A stretch of 64,000 nucleotides of DNA from Vibrio nitrifigilis (GTDB lineage: Bacteria > Pseudomonadota > Gammaproteobacteria > Enterobacterales > Vibrionaceae), in the NCBI RefSeq assembly GCF_015686695.1, contig NZ_JADPMR010000004.1, positions 744,001 through 808,000 on the forward strand. Direction: 5' to 3'. A program made the translations under genes and the position numbers. Position 1 is the first letter of the stretch. Every line of letters begins with the position of its first letter. The notes beneath the pieces were generated by a model that searched no databases, was not told where the DNA came from, and worked only from the letters and a program-made list of their open reading frames with translations. Below are positions 8,405-15,968 of the stretch, in pieces.

Positions 8405-8980
8405 TTATTCGTGTTTGTTGGTTCGTATTGTTATATTTACTAGTTCTATCGTGCCCCAAAAACCTTTACTCTTTTGCTGAATGTGCCAGCCCCTACGCTT
8501 CAATTCTTTGGCAACAAAACGATTTGTGAGTCCATGACCAAATACGGTTATATGGCTATTTTTATACGTTTGTTCTACAAGAAGATCAACTGCAGATAAT
8601 ATTCTCCGTCGACCAACTTTAAATGATTCGCTCTTACCTGATATTCCCAAAAACCAACAAATTCTAGATAGAATAAGCCAATGATCAACGGATATGAAAA
8701 AAGGTAATTTTAATCTTGGAATATCCATTTCCCTCAGCTCTCTCAGCACCAAATCTGGCGACCTACCTGCACATAATTCAGCAGAATGTTGAGCGCGATT
8801 TAAGTCACTAGAAACCGTATAACTACCATTAATTCTTTTATACAATTCTTCTGAAGGTCTACTACTCGAAAGAACCAATGAACGATTATAGGCTCTAACC
8901 CAATTAGCAAAACCTACTGCACTCACCTTTGGATTCGCACTTGCCTTTGGTTTTCCATGCCGTACTAATGTAATTTTCAA
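8405..8980 (-). CDS. Histidine phosphatase family protein (cassette)
   Basis: 191-residue phosphoglycerate-mutase-like phosphatase. The phospho-His motif LVRHGKP is at residues 5-11, an Arg in SDLNRAQHSAE (about 58), an acidic residue in LREMD (about 83) and the second catalytic His in VFGHGLTNR (about 147). The start is TTG at 8980, preceded by GGAG at seven bases. Because the downstream attC has lost its right half, the extreme C-terminus may be altered. Substrate unknown. Confidence 0.75.
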   Translation of the reverse strand: MKITLVRHGKPKASANPKVSAVGFANWVRAYNRSLVLSSSRPSEELYKRINGSYTVSSDLNRAQHSAELCAGRSPDLVLRELREMDIPRLKLPFFISVDHWLILSRICWFLGISGKSESFKVGRRRILSAVDLLVEQTYKNSHITVFGHGLTNRFVAKELKRRGWHIQQKSKGFWGTIELVNITIRTNKHE

Positions 8981-9003
8981 AAAGACTCCAGAGTGTCATG
9001 TAA

Positions 9004-9075
9004 ACATTACGCCGCATAAGATTTGGGGCCCCAAATTCGTGACAGAACAAGGGCAATTGCCACGTCTTGTTAATC
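9004..9075 (-). other. attC site (short form)
   Basis: Ends ACATTAC and GTTAATC, 72 bases. It shares the CCAAATTCGTGACA and CAATTG blocks with the family at 13706, 14982, 15871 and 21789 but is about 25 bases shorter. Confidence 0.7.
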
Positions 9076-9555
9076 GCACATTGCCCAACGAAAATATGGG
9101 CGTTGAGCATCCATTCGCTCAACTTCTGCGCCTAACTTCTTGTAGAATTCATGTGCTTTGGTGTTGTATGGACTCGCTGTCCATGAAATATGAGAAATTA
9201 GCGATTTTTCTGCTTCTGTTTTCAAAGCATACATAAGTTTAGCGCCATATCCCTTTGATCGATGTTCACCCATGATTAGCAAGTCATCAAGCCAAATTGA
9301 CGGCTCACCCCGGAACGAAGAATAGCGATAATGAAATAAGGCAAAACCCTCAACATTGCCATCGACTTCCAATAACAACGCGTGAGCAAACGGATATTCC
9401 CCAAATAAGGTTCGCTCTATCTTCTCTTTAGTCGTGGATATTTTGCCGTCGAACCCTTTCATACTACGGTCAAACTCTGCTTTGTGTTCAATAAGCTCTA
9501 GTAACTTACTGGCATCTTGCTTGAGCGCTTTCCTTACATTCACTTTATTCTCCAT
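9070..9555 (-). CDS. GNAT N-acetyltransferase (cassette)
   Basis: 161 residues from the ATG at 9555 (MENKVNVRKALKQDA); the frame extends upstream only into the next attC. GNAT fold: acidic beta-4 region PSIWLDDLLIMGEHRSKGYG holds the acetyl-CoA pyrophosphate loop (HRSKGYGAKLM, about residues 101-111), followed by WTASPYNTKAHEFYKKLGAE, typical of spermidine/aminoglycoside-like acetyltransferases. It transfers acetyl from acetyl-CoA to an amine; the acceptor cannot be inferred. Its stop is in the attC core. Confidence 0.82.
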   Translation of the reverse strand: MENKVNVRKALKQDASKLLELIEHKAEFDRSMKGFDGKISTTKEKIERTLFGEYPFAHALLLEVDGNVEGFALFHYRYSSFRGEPSIWLDDLLIMGEHRSKGYGAKLMYALKTEAEKSLISHISWTASPYNTKAHEFYKKLGAEVERMDAQRPYFRWAMCD

Positions 9556-9574
9556 AACTAAAATTACTGCTTGT

Positions 9575-9698
9575 CGGTAACACAGCAAACAGTGTCGCTG
9601 ACTCTACTTGCACAGCAGCACCTAACCATTTCACCTGTGAGTATTTGACGTTAAACAGCACTCGCTTAATTAAACGTATCTGCTGCGCCTTATTAAGC
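9575..9698 (-). other. attC site (GCAGCAC family)
   Basis: Shares CACAGCAGCACCTA, the TATTTGAC block and TCTGCTGC with the sites at 19930 and 22913. The right core has drifted to ATTAAGC, which would be expected to lower recombination. Confidence 0.65.
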
Positions 9699-10073
9699 AG
9701 TAATGACACTCGAATGGGCAGCTATTACTTCCCAGTGATTATCTTTAATATTTTGCCAAACTCGAGTGAAGCGAAATGTCCCGTTTGCAGGATGACCATC
9801 ATAATTGCCACAGATTGTTACCTTAGCAATCACAACAGCCGTATCCACTTGTAATTTGATCTGCTGCTCATCGACCGAAATATTAGATATATGCAGTACA
9901 CCTGATTTATGCGCATCTAAATCGTCTTTTTTGCCGAGAACCTGACCTAAATGATTTATAAAAATCAAATGAGATGACAACAACTTGTCCAAAGCAACTG
10001 TGTCAGATTCCAGCATTGCTTTACACAATAATTCTTCCGAATTTCGAATTTGGATTTCCCTGATGTTTTCCAC
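9693..10073 (-). CDS. NTF2-like/SnoaL-like (DUF4440-type) protein (cassette)
   Basis: 126 residues with the NTF2-fold pattern: N-terminal helix, AMLESDTVALDKLLSSHLIFIN (family: A ... D ... L.D.. F...), then a C-terminal sheet ending in FRFTRVWQNIKDNHWEVIAAHSS, the usual W..I..hW.i...H signature. The start is GTG at 10073 with AAAGGAG upstream. Possible roles range from enzyme to small-ligand binding; no catalytic set is certain. Confidence 0.7.
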   Translation of the reverse strand: MENIREIQIRNSEELLCKAMLESDTVALDKLLSSHLIFINHLGQVLGKKDDLDAHKSGVLHISNISVDEQQIKLQVDTAVVIAKVTICGNYDGHPANGTFRFTRVWQNIKDNHWEVIAAHSSVITA

Positions 10074-10089
10074 CGCTGCTCCTTTTACT

Positions 10090-10174
10090 GTTTAACGACT
10101 CACTCGATTACGCGCTACGCAAGAAGTGAAGTAAACAAATGACTTAAAACCACAACTGATGCGCCTTGTTATAC
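10090..10174 (-). other. attC site
   Basis: Ends GTTTAAC and GTTATAC, 85 bases, with AACTGATGCGCCTTGTTATAC at the right. It separates the NTF2-like gene from the toxin-antitoxin cassette. Confidence 0.65.
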
Positions 10175-10228
10175 CGTTTCACCTAAGCTAAAATGACCAC
10201 ATAAAAGACCATTTAAAGGGCCTTTGAA

Positions 10229-10477
10229 ATGACCACCAGAATCTTAGCTGATGTTGCTGCAAGCATTACTGAATTAAAAGCTAATCCAATGAAAGTTGCT
10301 ACCAGTGCTTATGGTCAACCTGTCGCTGTTCTTAACCGAAATGAACCTGCTTTCTATTGCGTTCCTGCTGAAGCTTACGAAATGATGATGGATAAACTCG
10401 AAGATCTAGAATTACTATCCATTGCAAAAGAACGCGAGTCTGAAGAAAGCATCTCGGTAAACCTTGATGATTTATAA
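10229..10477 (+). CDS. Antitoxin of RelB/StbD (Phd/YefM-like) type
   Basis: 82-residue antitoxin. MTTRILADVAASITELKANP plus GQPVAVLNRNEPAFYCVP is the characteristic N-terminal DNA-binding half of the RelB/StbD/Phd group; the acidic tail EDLELLSIAKERESEESIS would wrap the toxin. It is on the plus strand, opposite to the rest of the array, as usual for toxin-antitoxin cassettes that carry their own promoter. AAATGACCAC occurs twice in direct repeat (10191-10200 and 10226-10235) around the start and may be the autoregulatory operator. It overlaps the toxin gene by 11 bases. Confidence 0.85.
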   Translation: MTTRILADVAASITELKANPMKVATSAYGQPVAVLNRNEPAFYCVPAEAYEMMMDKLEDLELLSIAKERESEESISVNLDDL

Positions 10478-10742
10478 GTTAAATTTTAAAAAATCTGCCC
10501 TTAAGGAATGGAAGAAACTCGGTTCTACCTTGCAGGAGCAATTTAAGAAAAAATTAGCCGAAAGGTTAACTACCCCTCATGTACCAGCTTCAAAATTATC
10601 TGGAGCTGATAACATGTATAAAATTAAACTCCGCCAATCAGGTTATCGTTTAGTTTACAAAGTCGAAGATGACGTCATCGTAGTCACCGTTTTAGCTGTT
10701 GGAAAACGTGAGCGAAGCGAACACAAACGATGCGGAGTGTAA
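10467..10742 (+). CDS. RelE/StbE-type toxin with atypical C-terminus
   Basis: 91-residue RelE/ParE-superfamily toxin (ribosome-dependent mRNA cleavage is the family activity). The ATG at 10467 is preferred over the TTG at 10464. The body is standard: FKKSALKEWKKLG, LSGADNMYKIKLRQSGYRLVY and VLAVGKRERSE. Family members usually continue VY.. after RERS with a catalytic aromatic residue; here the protein ends EHKRCGV and runs straight into attC-like sequence. The tail therefore looks like a deletion product, and toxicity may be reduced. The antitoxin appears intact. Confidence 0.8.
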   Translation: MIYKLNFKKSALKEWKKLGSTLQEQFKKKLAERLTTPHVPASKLSGADNMYKIKLRQSGYRLVYKVEDDVIVVTVLAVGKRERSEHKRCGV

Positions 10743-10788
10743 GCTGTCCAGCCCACAAAGTGAGCGATGCTGATTGGCCTTGTTATAT
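10743..10788 (-). other. Half attC site after the toxin
   Basis: CACAAAGTGAGCGATGCTGATTGG and the core GTTATAT (10782-10788) form a right half. No matching left half is present; the toxin 3' end occupies its place. Confidence 0.5.
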
Positions 10789-11295
10789 TTACCCACCGCT
10801 CTTACCCACTGAAGCTTTGATACTAGCAATAAGGCTTTCTAGATCCGTTACCTTATTAAGCACAATACCTTTTTTATGCTCCAAAGATTTTAAAATGATT
10901 GGTTTTGCTAAGTATGGAAACATCCAAATTAACTTTAGCAACCTTGGAATCATTCGGATTTCAGGACAGTTAGATGGAAGCTCCGGACGAGATTTAAACA
11001 TATAGGAAACATTGCGCTTAAAACAGCGAAATATACAGATATGCCTCGGTACATCGAGAAATATTACATAGTCTGCGCTTTCTCTAACCGTTTTCGACAC
11101 ACCTTCAATTATCCACTGGTTTTGATTAATTAGCTGCTGCTCGCCTATAGCCCGCTCCTCTTTTGAAGTGGCAACCCACCCCTCTTTCCAAACCACACTA
11201 TCCAAACTATCGACAGGTATTCCGAGAGTATGGCCTAATTTCTTTGCCAATGTCGTTTTTCCTGAACCTGCATTCCCTGTGATATGTAGCTTCAT
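10789..11295 (-). CDS. P-loop NTPase, adenylate-kinase-like (FlaR-like) (cassette)
   Basis: 168 residues. Walker A GNAGSGKTT at residues 7-15, LDSVVWKEGW (about 31) and WIIEGVSKTVRESADYVIFLD (about 61-80) are the pattern of small nucleoside-kinase-like P-loop proteins often labelled topology modulation protein FlaR. A phosphotransfer to a small molecule is likely but the substrate is unknown. GAGGAAGC precedes the ATG. Single-gene cassette. Confidence 0.78.
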   Translation of the reverse strand: MKLHITGNAGSGKTTLAKKLGHTLGIPVDSLDSVVWKEGWVATSKEERAIGEQQLINQNQWIIEGVSKTVRESADYVIFLDVPRHICIFRCFKRNVSYMFKSRPELPSNCPEIRMIPRLLKLIWMFPYLAKPIILKSLEHKKGIVLNKVTDLESLIASIKASVGKSGG

Positions 11296-11307
11296 GCTTC
11301 CTCAAAA

Positions 11308-11435
11308 ATATAACGCCCACTTCAGCTGCGCCAAAAAAGAGTGAACTTGTGGTGGTGTTTGGACGTAGTGAGTTACACAAAAAACACGGAAGATTTGTTA
11401 TCAGCCTGCAAGCGCTTATTATGTGTTTGTTATAC
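11308..11435 (-). other. attC site
   Basis: Ends ATATAAC and GTTATAC, 128 bases. The stop codon of the 11419 gene lies inside it, so the last residues of that protein (GITNT) are attC-encoded. Confidence 0.65.
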
Positions 11436-11790
11436 CCAAACTTAGTGAGTCATATAGCGAAACGTACTGCGTGAACTTTCCTACATTTTCTGGTGTAGCT
11501 TCCATTATTGGAGAACTATCGTCGAAAGGTGAATAAAGCAGGCCTCTTGGATCTGTTTTCACCGATGCAACGTACTTTTTGTTTGGTTCTATGGGTTGAT
11601 AGGCAATCTCGTATTCTTTACTTTTTGCAATTCGTGAAAAACCAACCGTGCCCGTAGAAGCGATACCTGGCATATTCAAACATTCGTGAATAGAGATCTC
11701 ATGTAACTCATAAATGTCGTCGCCAACTCTCAATTCAACAAATGACCGAGATGAGAAAATAACGATATCAACTCTGTCGTTTAGATTCAT
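11419..11790 (-). CDS. Cassette protein of unknown function
   Basis: 123 residues from the ATG at 11790 (MNLNDRVDIVIFSS) with GGTGG upstream; the longer frame starts with TTG inside the next attC and is unlikely. Predicted mostly beta: VDIVIFSSRSFVELRVGDDIYEL, a Gly/Ser-containing loop, YEIAYQPIEPNKKYVASVKTD. No family was recognised and no signal or membrane segment is seen. Confidence 0.55.
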   Translation of the reverse strand: MNLNDRVDIVIFSSRSFVELRVGDDIYELHEISIHECLNMPGIASTGTVGFSRIAKSKEYEIAYQPIEPNKKYVASVKTDPRGLLYSPFDDSSPIMEATPENVGKFTQYVSLYDSLSLGITNT

Positions 11791-11811
11791 AAACCACCAT
11801 ATTACAAAAAC

Positions 11812-11899
11812 ACATGACGCCAAATTATTGTGTCATAAACAATAAACTTGCTTGAAGTTAAAGCGCCAGGCGTTGTGAATCACTCTTAAATTGTATGTG
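11812..11899 (-). other. attC site with internal deletion
   Basis: Shares ACGCCAAATTA, CAATAAACTTGCTTGAAG and GCGTTGTGAATCACTCTTAAA with the 126-base site at 20386-20511 but lacks about 30 bases of its left arm. The cores have drifted to ACATGAC and GTATGTG. Confidence 0.6.
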
Positions 11900-11904
11900 C
11901 AAAC

Positions 11905-12249
11905 TCAAAACTCGGAGTAACGTAGCCTTGGTTTAGGGTTAAAATACACAAGAAAGTCATTATTTTCAGTTTCTTTGGAGAAATAAACTCTTATAACCTG
12001 TTCTGCTCCCCATGCTTGGAAAGTAATCGAAGAAACATTTTCTTTAAATACCTCAAAAACGACCACTTCATCTTGAACCAGTTTCACGTTCACTGAACAG
12101 TTACAAAATGGTGAATGAGTAAAGGTTAAGCTATCTCCATTATCGTACTGGATTATAAATGAGAATTGTCCATCATCATGACTGTACTCTTCAGGCCAAC
12201 CGAAGCCTCTTTCAAAAAAATCCAATTCATCTGGAAATTCATAATTCAA
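11905..12249 (-). CDS. Cassette protein of unknown function
   Basis: 114 residues, TTG start at 12249 with GAGGT eight bases upstream. Acidic, beta-rich, with a FCNCSVNVKLVQDEVVVFEVF stretch and a C-terminal FLVYFNPKPRLRY. Cytosolic by appearance. The shape resembles small immunity-type proteins, but no family can be named. Confidence 0.5.
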   Translation of the reverse strand: MNYEFPDELDFFERGFGWPEEYSHDDGQFSFIIQYDNGDSLTFTHSPFCNCSVNVKLVQDEVVVFEVFKENVSSITFQAWGAEQVIRVYFSKETENNDFLVYFNPKPRLRYSEF

Positions 12250-12277
12250 GTGCGCGACCTCTTATCATTGAACTTGT

Positions 12278-12393
12278 ACATAACGCTGAGCTAACACGAG
12301 CCCAACCGGGAGCGGAACGTAGTGGCTAAAATGGCCGCAGGCCAGCCACGAAGAGGAGCGGAGGTTGGGCTTCATGTTGAGCTTTTGTTAGAG
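12278..12393 (-). other. attC site (GC-rich type)
   Basis: Ends ACATAAC and GTTAGAG, 116 bases. The arms carry AGCCCAACC paired with GGTTGGGCT and an inner GGCCGCAGGCC; this type is not repeated elsewhere in the array. Confidence 0.75.
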
Positions 12394-13080
12394 CTCGCAT
12401 GGCGCCCCATTTTCGTCAAAATAATAGATATTTTCGTGTTTAAAGCCCCACTTGCCGCCGATCAGCTTAATATGCGGCTCAAATGTAAAGAACTTTACAC
12501 ACCCAATTTCCTGGGAACAGTCTTTATCGATAAAACGCCTTTTTGACGGTTCGACTTCAATGCTATGACCTAAATTACCTAAAAAGTCCAAATTCTTGAA
12601 GCCGCTCTCTTGAATTAGATTGTTCCCAAATTCATATAACTCTGAAAATTTTGTGTCAGGTGTTAAAAATTCTTTCATTTTTTTATGCAAGAACCGCTGG
12701 ACGTCATGACCATCGCTAAACTCTTTTGAGATTGGATTTAGTGAGCAAACACCGTCCTCGACATAATACGAACGAGCGCAATCACCCCAGACATCACCTA
12801 TCATCGGGCTTAAATCAACGGTGATCAAATTGTACTCCCCTACGAACTCTCTAGATGGGAGATAATCTCTTCCTGATATAGAAAGACAGCTTCTCGAACC
12901 AAGGATCACAAAAGCAGGCACGTTATGATACCAAGTATCGGTAACCCCCTTTTCTTTAAGAAGATCCATGGCCGACTTTGATATTGAAGATTCCGTCGAA
13001 TAAGGGCTTATAAAATCTCTAAGCTCATTATGAACCTCCTTCGCAATTGCTTGAACCCTTCTATACTGCTCAATATTCAT
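12388..13080 (-). CDS. M24 (pita-bread fold) metallopeptidase-like protein (cassette)
   Basis: 230 residues from the ATG at 13080 with GGAG upstream. It has the methionine-aminopeptidase/creatinase fold and keeps the five metal ligands in order: Asp in TVDLSP, Asp in GDCARSY, His in GNLGHSIEVE, Glu in FTFEPHI and Glu in KHENIYYF. A cobalt/manganese-type dipeptidase or Xaa-Pro peptidase is therefore possible. The protein is shorter than typical MetAP, missing the usual first part. Unusual cargo for a cassette. Confidence 0.75.
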   Translation of the reverse strand: MNIEQYRRVQAIAKEVHNELRDFISPYSTESSISKSAMDLLKEKGVTDTWYHNVPAFVILGSRSCLSISGRDYLPSREFVGEYNLITVDLSPMIGDVWGDCARSYYVEDGVCSLNPISKEFSDGHDVQRFLHKKMKEFLTPDTKFSELYEFGNNLIQESGFKNLDFLGNLGHSIEVEPSKRRFIDKDCSQEIGCVKFFTFEPHIKLIGGKWGFKHENIYYFDENGAPCEL

Positions 13081-13095
13081 TATCACTCCATACCG

Positions 13096-13204
13096 CTCTA
13101 ACGTCTAATTCAATGGTGCATGTACACCACTATTACAACAAACAAGTAACTTCAAACCAAGAATGCCAGACGTTATATGCATCCATTGCAATTTTTTGTT
13201 AAAT
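13096..13204 (-). other. attC site
   Basis: Ends CTCTAAC and GTTAAAT, 109 bases, with the arm ATTCAATGGTGCATG opposite ATATGCATCCATTGCAAT. Confidence 0.7.
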
Positions 13205-13693
13205 TCGTTCTAACGTATACATGCCCAATTTTCTAATATCATTGAGTAGAGGCTCGATAGGCTGTCGACACTTAAAATACAACCAACATGTATCGTCATA
13301 GTCTTGCATGATAACTGCATTATATTCTGGAATTACGAGCTTTAAATTACCAGCAACCGAAGACCTAGATAGCCGACGGACAAACAAAGAACTGTTTCTT
13401 GGTTCCTTAAATATTAACCGACTAACAGATCTGTATTTGTACTGGTAGCACGTAACGTCCTTCGCGAGAAAGCTATAAAACGACTTCCAACGTAGGTCAA
13501 TATCAATTTGTTGGTCTAACGAGCGATTAGTAAAATATTGCTCAAATTCTTCACGTGTTAACCAATGATCAAATACTGTAATCGCAATACATTGCCAGCC
13601 TTCAATGTTCTCTTTCGTTTTATTCTCTAGCTCTGCATAGACTAACTTTAAGCTATTATGCAACTCTTTTGATACACTTCGAAAAGCTCTCAT
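13199..13693 (-). CDS. Cassette protein of unknown function
   Basis: 164 residues from the ATG at 13693 with AGAGGAATA directly upstream; the frame upstream is attC. N-terminal half looks helical (RAFRSVSKELHNSLKLVYAELENKTKENIEGW), with HWLTREEFEQYF in the middle and a beta-like C-terminus containing CWLYFKCRQPIEPLLNDIRKLG. No family recognised, no export signal. Confidence 0.55.
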   Translation of the reverse strand: MRAFRSVSKELHNSLKLVYAELENKTKENIEGWQCIAITVFDHWLTREEFEQYFTNRSLDQQIDIDLRWKSFYSFLAKDVTCYQYKYRSVSRLIFKEPRNSSLFVRRLSRSSVAGNLKLVIPEYNAVIMQDYDDTCWLYFKCRQPIEPLLNDIRKLGMYTLERI

Positions 13694-13705
13694 TATTCCT
13701 CTAGA

Positions 13706-13801
13706 ATTTAACGCTGAGAACAGTTGCAAAATATTTGGCGCGTCATTTTGCTCTGCAAAATGCGTGACAATTATTTTTTCAATTGCTTCGTCTTGTTAGG
13801 C
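13706..13801 (-). other. attC site (GTTGCAAAATAT family)
   Basis: Ends ATTTAAC and GTTAGGC, 96 bases. Nearly identical to the site at 21789-21884 apart from the loop and cores, although they lie 8 kb apart. Confidence 0.85.
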
Positions 13802-14173
13802 GTTTGATTGCACACAACTTGAAGATATTGCCAATATAATAAATTGAAGGGTATCTGCATCATGACTTGTGTGAAATAATGCGACCTCTCCACCAAACCC
13901 ATTCCACCATGCAATTCTTACTGATGATTCTGTTGCATCGAAATAATTATTAGGCTCCGGAGCATCAGAAGAGGTGATAGAACCATCGCCTTGATATATT
14001 GGTTCACCTAATTCTTTAATCAATACCTGACTCGTATGATTAAAAATTTCTGAGAGATCTTCTTCCGTATTGGCAATACAAATCGAATCAGACCAAGCTC
14101 CCAATGACGCTAAGCAAGTTTCTCGCTCCGCTTTATCTTGGATAAGTAAGTCTTCTAACGCTTTAAAATTCAC
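13796..14173 (-). CDS. Cassette protein of unknown function
   Basis: 125 residues, GTG start at 14173 with AAGG upstream. Acidic; contains a Trp-rich SVRIAWWNGFGGEVALFHTSHDADTLQFI segment. It shares one cassette with the broken gene at 14219-14474, because no attC separates them. No family recognised. Confidence 0.5.
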   Translation of the reverse strand: MNFKALEDLLIQDKAERETCLASLGAWSDSICIANTEEDLSEIFNHTSQVLIKELGEPIYQGDGSITSSDAPEPNNYFDATESSVRIAWWNGFGGEVALFHTSHDADTLQFIILAISSSCVQSNA

Positions 14174-14218
14174 ACAGCTAACCTTAATAAAAAAGGACTC
14201 GATTCACATATCCTACTA

Positions 14219-14474
14219 TTAGTAAAAATCATCACAAACTAATACTTGTTTTAAATAGTCGATAAATTTTCCATCTTCTATATTGAAGAAGTCATAACCA
14301 ACTTTTTGTAAACCATCACTATCAGTTTCAATGATTTTGCCGATATTTCGATTTTTTTTGGGAAAATCCACTCTGTAAGTCATATATTAATTGGTTAAAT
14401 CTCAAATCAGGGTTCCTCATCCAAATCTGATTTAAAAGTGTTAATAATTCTTCTATCCTTTTTGGATCTCTCAC
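14219..14474 (-). pseudogene. Frameshifted small gene (DUF1040/YihD-like)
   Basis: A GTG at 14474 opens a frame reading VRDPKRIEELLTLLNQIW and NPDLRFNQLIYDL, which resembles the small 'MRDPxRI ... PDLRxxQL' proteins of the DUF1040/YihD-like group. The frame breaks at an eight-base A run (T run 14352-14359 on the plus strand); in the next frame it continues IETDSDGLQKVGYDFFNIED to LVCDDFY and a stop at 14219. Together this makes one protein of about 84 residues. A real mutation, a slippage site or a sequencing error are all possible. It explains an otherwise gene-free 435-base stretch. Confidence 0.6.
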
Positions 14475-14496
14475 GGAATCACCTAACTAAAAAGAC

Positions 14497-14603
14497 GCCT
14501 AACGCTGAGCTAAGCAGTGCACCCACTTCACTTATAATAAAAACACAAGCTTAAAACAAAGTGCGCGAAGTAAAAATGCATCTGATTCAGCGACTTGTTA
14601 GGC
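14497..14603 (-). other. attC site
   Basis: Ends GCCTAAC and GTTAGGC, 107 bases, with AGCTAAGCAGTGCACCCACTT opposite AGTAAAAATGCATCTGATTCAGC. The half site at 7678 belongs to the same family. Confidence 0.85.
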
Positions 14604-14608
14604 GCTGA

Positions 14609-14974
14609 CTAGAAATCCAGTTGGCCACTTACTATACCTGTACTCTCCGGTGTCTCAATTTCTTTTGATGAAAAGCTAGATTTGAAACTAGCGGTATCAT
14701 CCCATTGAAAATTAATCCCTCGAGCATCATTTATAGAAATAATGCTACCATCATCAATTTTTATGCAGAATAAATCATGCCAATCACCATAAAATGGGAT
14801 GAGATTATCTGATATATCCCATTCTTCTCTTTTCCCTATTCCATCTACAATTTCATCCCAGCTCCAAAAATAAAGAGATAATGAAATCAAATTATCTCCT
14901 TCATATATAGATGGGTAATCTGAAGCTAACCTTTCAATAGATTGCAAGAAATCTTTATATTTCTCGATGCTCAT
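14609..14974 (-). CDS. SUKH (SMI1/KNR4) domain protein (cassette)
   Basis: 121 residues. SISLYFWSWDEI-like N-terminal helix region, then ISDNLIPFYGDWHDLFCIKIDDGSII, the standard SUKH core (I/V-PF--d-----ld). SUKH proteins are commonly immunity proteins against contact-dependent or polymorphic toxins. No toxin is adjacent here, so an orphan immunity role is an inference. Single-gene cassette. Confidence 0.72.
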   Translation of the reverse strand: MSIEKYKDFLQSIERLASDYPSIYEGDNLISLSLYFWSWDEIVDGIGKREEWDISDNLIPFYGDWHDLFCIKIDDGSIISINDARGINFQWDDTASFKSSFSSKEIETPESTGIVSGQLDF

Positions 14975-14981
14975 ACCTTCC

Positions 14982-15079
14982 GCCTAACGCTGAGCTCAGT
15001 TGCAAAAATATCTGGCGCTACATTTTGGGTACCAAAATTCGTGACAGGTATTTTTGTCAATTGAAGCAACTTGTTAAAA
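14982..15079 (-). other. attC site (GTTGCAAAAATAT family)
   Basis: Ends GCCTAAC and GTTAAAA, 98 bases. Differs from 15871-15968 at only a handful of positions. Confidence 0.85.
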
Positions 15080-15121
15080 AGCTTTACTCATCCCCCTAAG
15101 ACATGGAAAAACTGAGCACTT

Positions 15122-15805
15122 TCACAACAAACCATGCACTTGCGTTTTTACCAATTCATTCAATGAAGAATCTTCAATGGCTGTTGACTTTGAAAGCAAT
15201 TCTTCAAATATTTTTTGTTCATGCTCATCTAAGTAATAACGAGTAATAAATGTTCTATAAAATGAGCAATTAGGTAAATCAGCGGAGTAATGTAAACACC
15301 ATTTATCATTTTCAACTGACAAAATGACTTCTAGAAAACTTTCACATTCAACGCCGCTAATATAATAGTAATTGTCAAAATGATAATGGCAAAAATCATG
15401 AGCATCTTCCCATTTCAATCTATGGATTGGTCCCATATACGGCAAAGGCGAAGAAAGTACTTTTACTTGTCTACTAAAAAAGTCAACTAAACGAATTTTC
15501 TCATTCAAGTGGAAATCAAAAGTCATTTTATCAGTACTTACATTACATATATCACCTTTCAATACATAAGAACGTAATATTTCTGATGGTCTTAAATCAT
15601 CCCACATATTTTGCTCTGAATGTGGAGGTTTCCACAAGATTAAAACTGAGCCAAACCCAACATAATCTTCTTCTTGAGATAATTGAATCTTATAACTTTG
15701 ACCAATTTTAGGTAGGATTTCATTCAATTCGATAATTGACTTATTACTCAACTCCCAGCAAAGGTCTGCCCAGTGCATTGACTGCACCACTAACTGTGAT
15801 TCCAT
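15122..15805 (-). CDS. Cassette protein of unknown function
   Basis: 227 residues, ATG at 15805 with GAGAG upstream. Rich in Trp, Tyr and His (CHYHFDNYYYISGVECESFLEVILSV); the first 80 residues contain WKPPHSEQNMWDDLRPSEIL. Predicted cytosolic alpha/beta protein. No motif allows a functional call. Confidence 0.55.
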   Translation of the reverse strand: MESQLVVQSMHWADLCWELSNKSIIELNEILPKIGQSYKIQLSQEEDYVGFGSVLILWKPPHSEQNMWDDLRPSEILRSYVLKGDICNVSTDKMTFDFHLNEKIRLVDFFSRQVKVLSSPLPYMGPIHRLKWEDAHDFCHYHFDNYYYISGVECESFLEVILSVENDKWCLHYSADLPNCSFYRTFITRYYLDEHEQKIFEELLSKSTAIEDSSLNELVKTQVHGLL

Positions 15806-15870
15806 TCAATCTCTCAATTTGATTTTTCTTGTGGTTCATATGCTATCAGTTATCAACGAATCTGACAGCT

Positions 15871-15968
15871 TTTTAACGCTGAGCACAGTTGCAAAAATGC
15901 ATGGCGCTACATTTTGGGTACCAAAATTCGTGACATGTATTTTTGTCAATTGATGCGACTTGTTAGGC
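15871..15968 (-). other. attC site (GTTGCAAAAATAT family)
   Basis: Ends TTTTAAC and GTTAGGC, 98 bases, with the central palindrome ATTTTGGGTACCAAAAT. Confidence 0.87.

Noticed and set aside
10730..11005. Plus-strand ORF of 91 codons
   Set aside because: Runs antisense through the well-supported P-loop NTPase gene and starts in an attC remnant; no ribosome site or homology pattern.
12322..12546. Plus-strand ORF of 74 codons
   Set aside because: Begins in the GC-rich attC at 12278-12393 and is antisense to the M24 gene.
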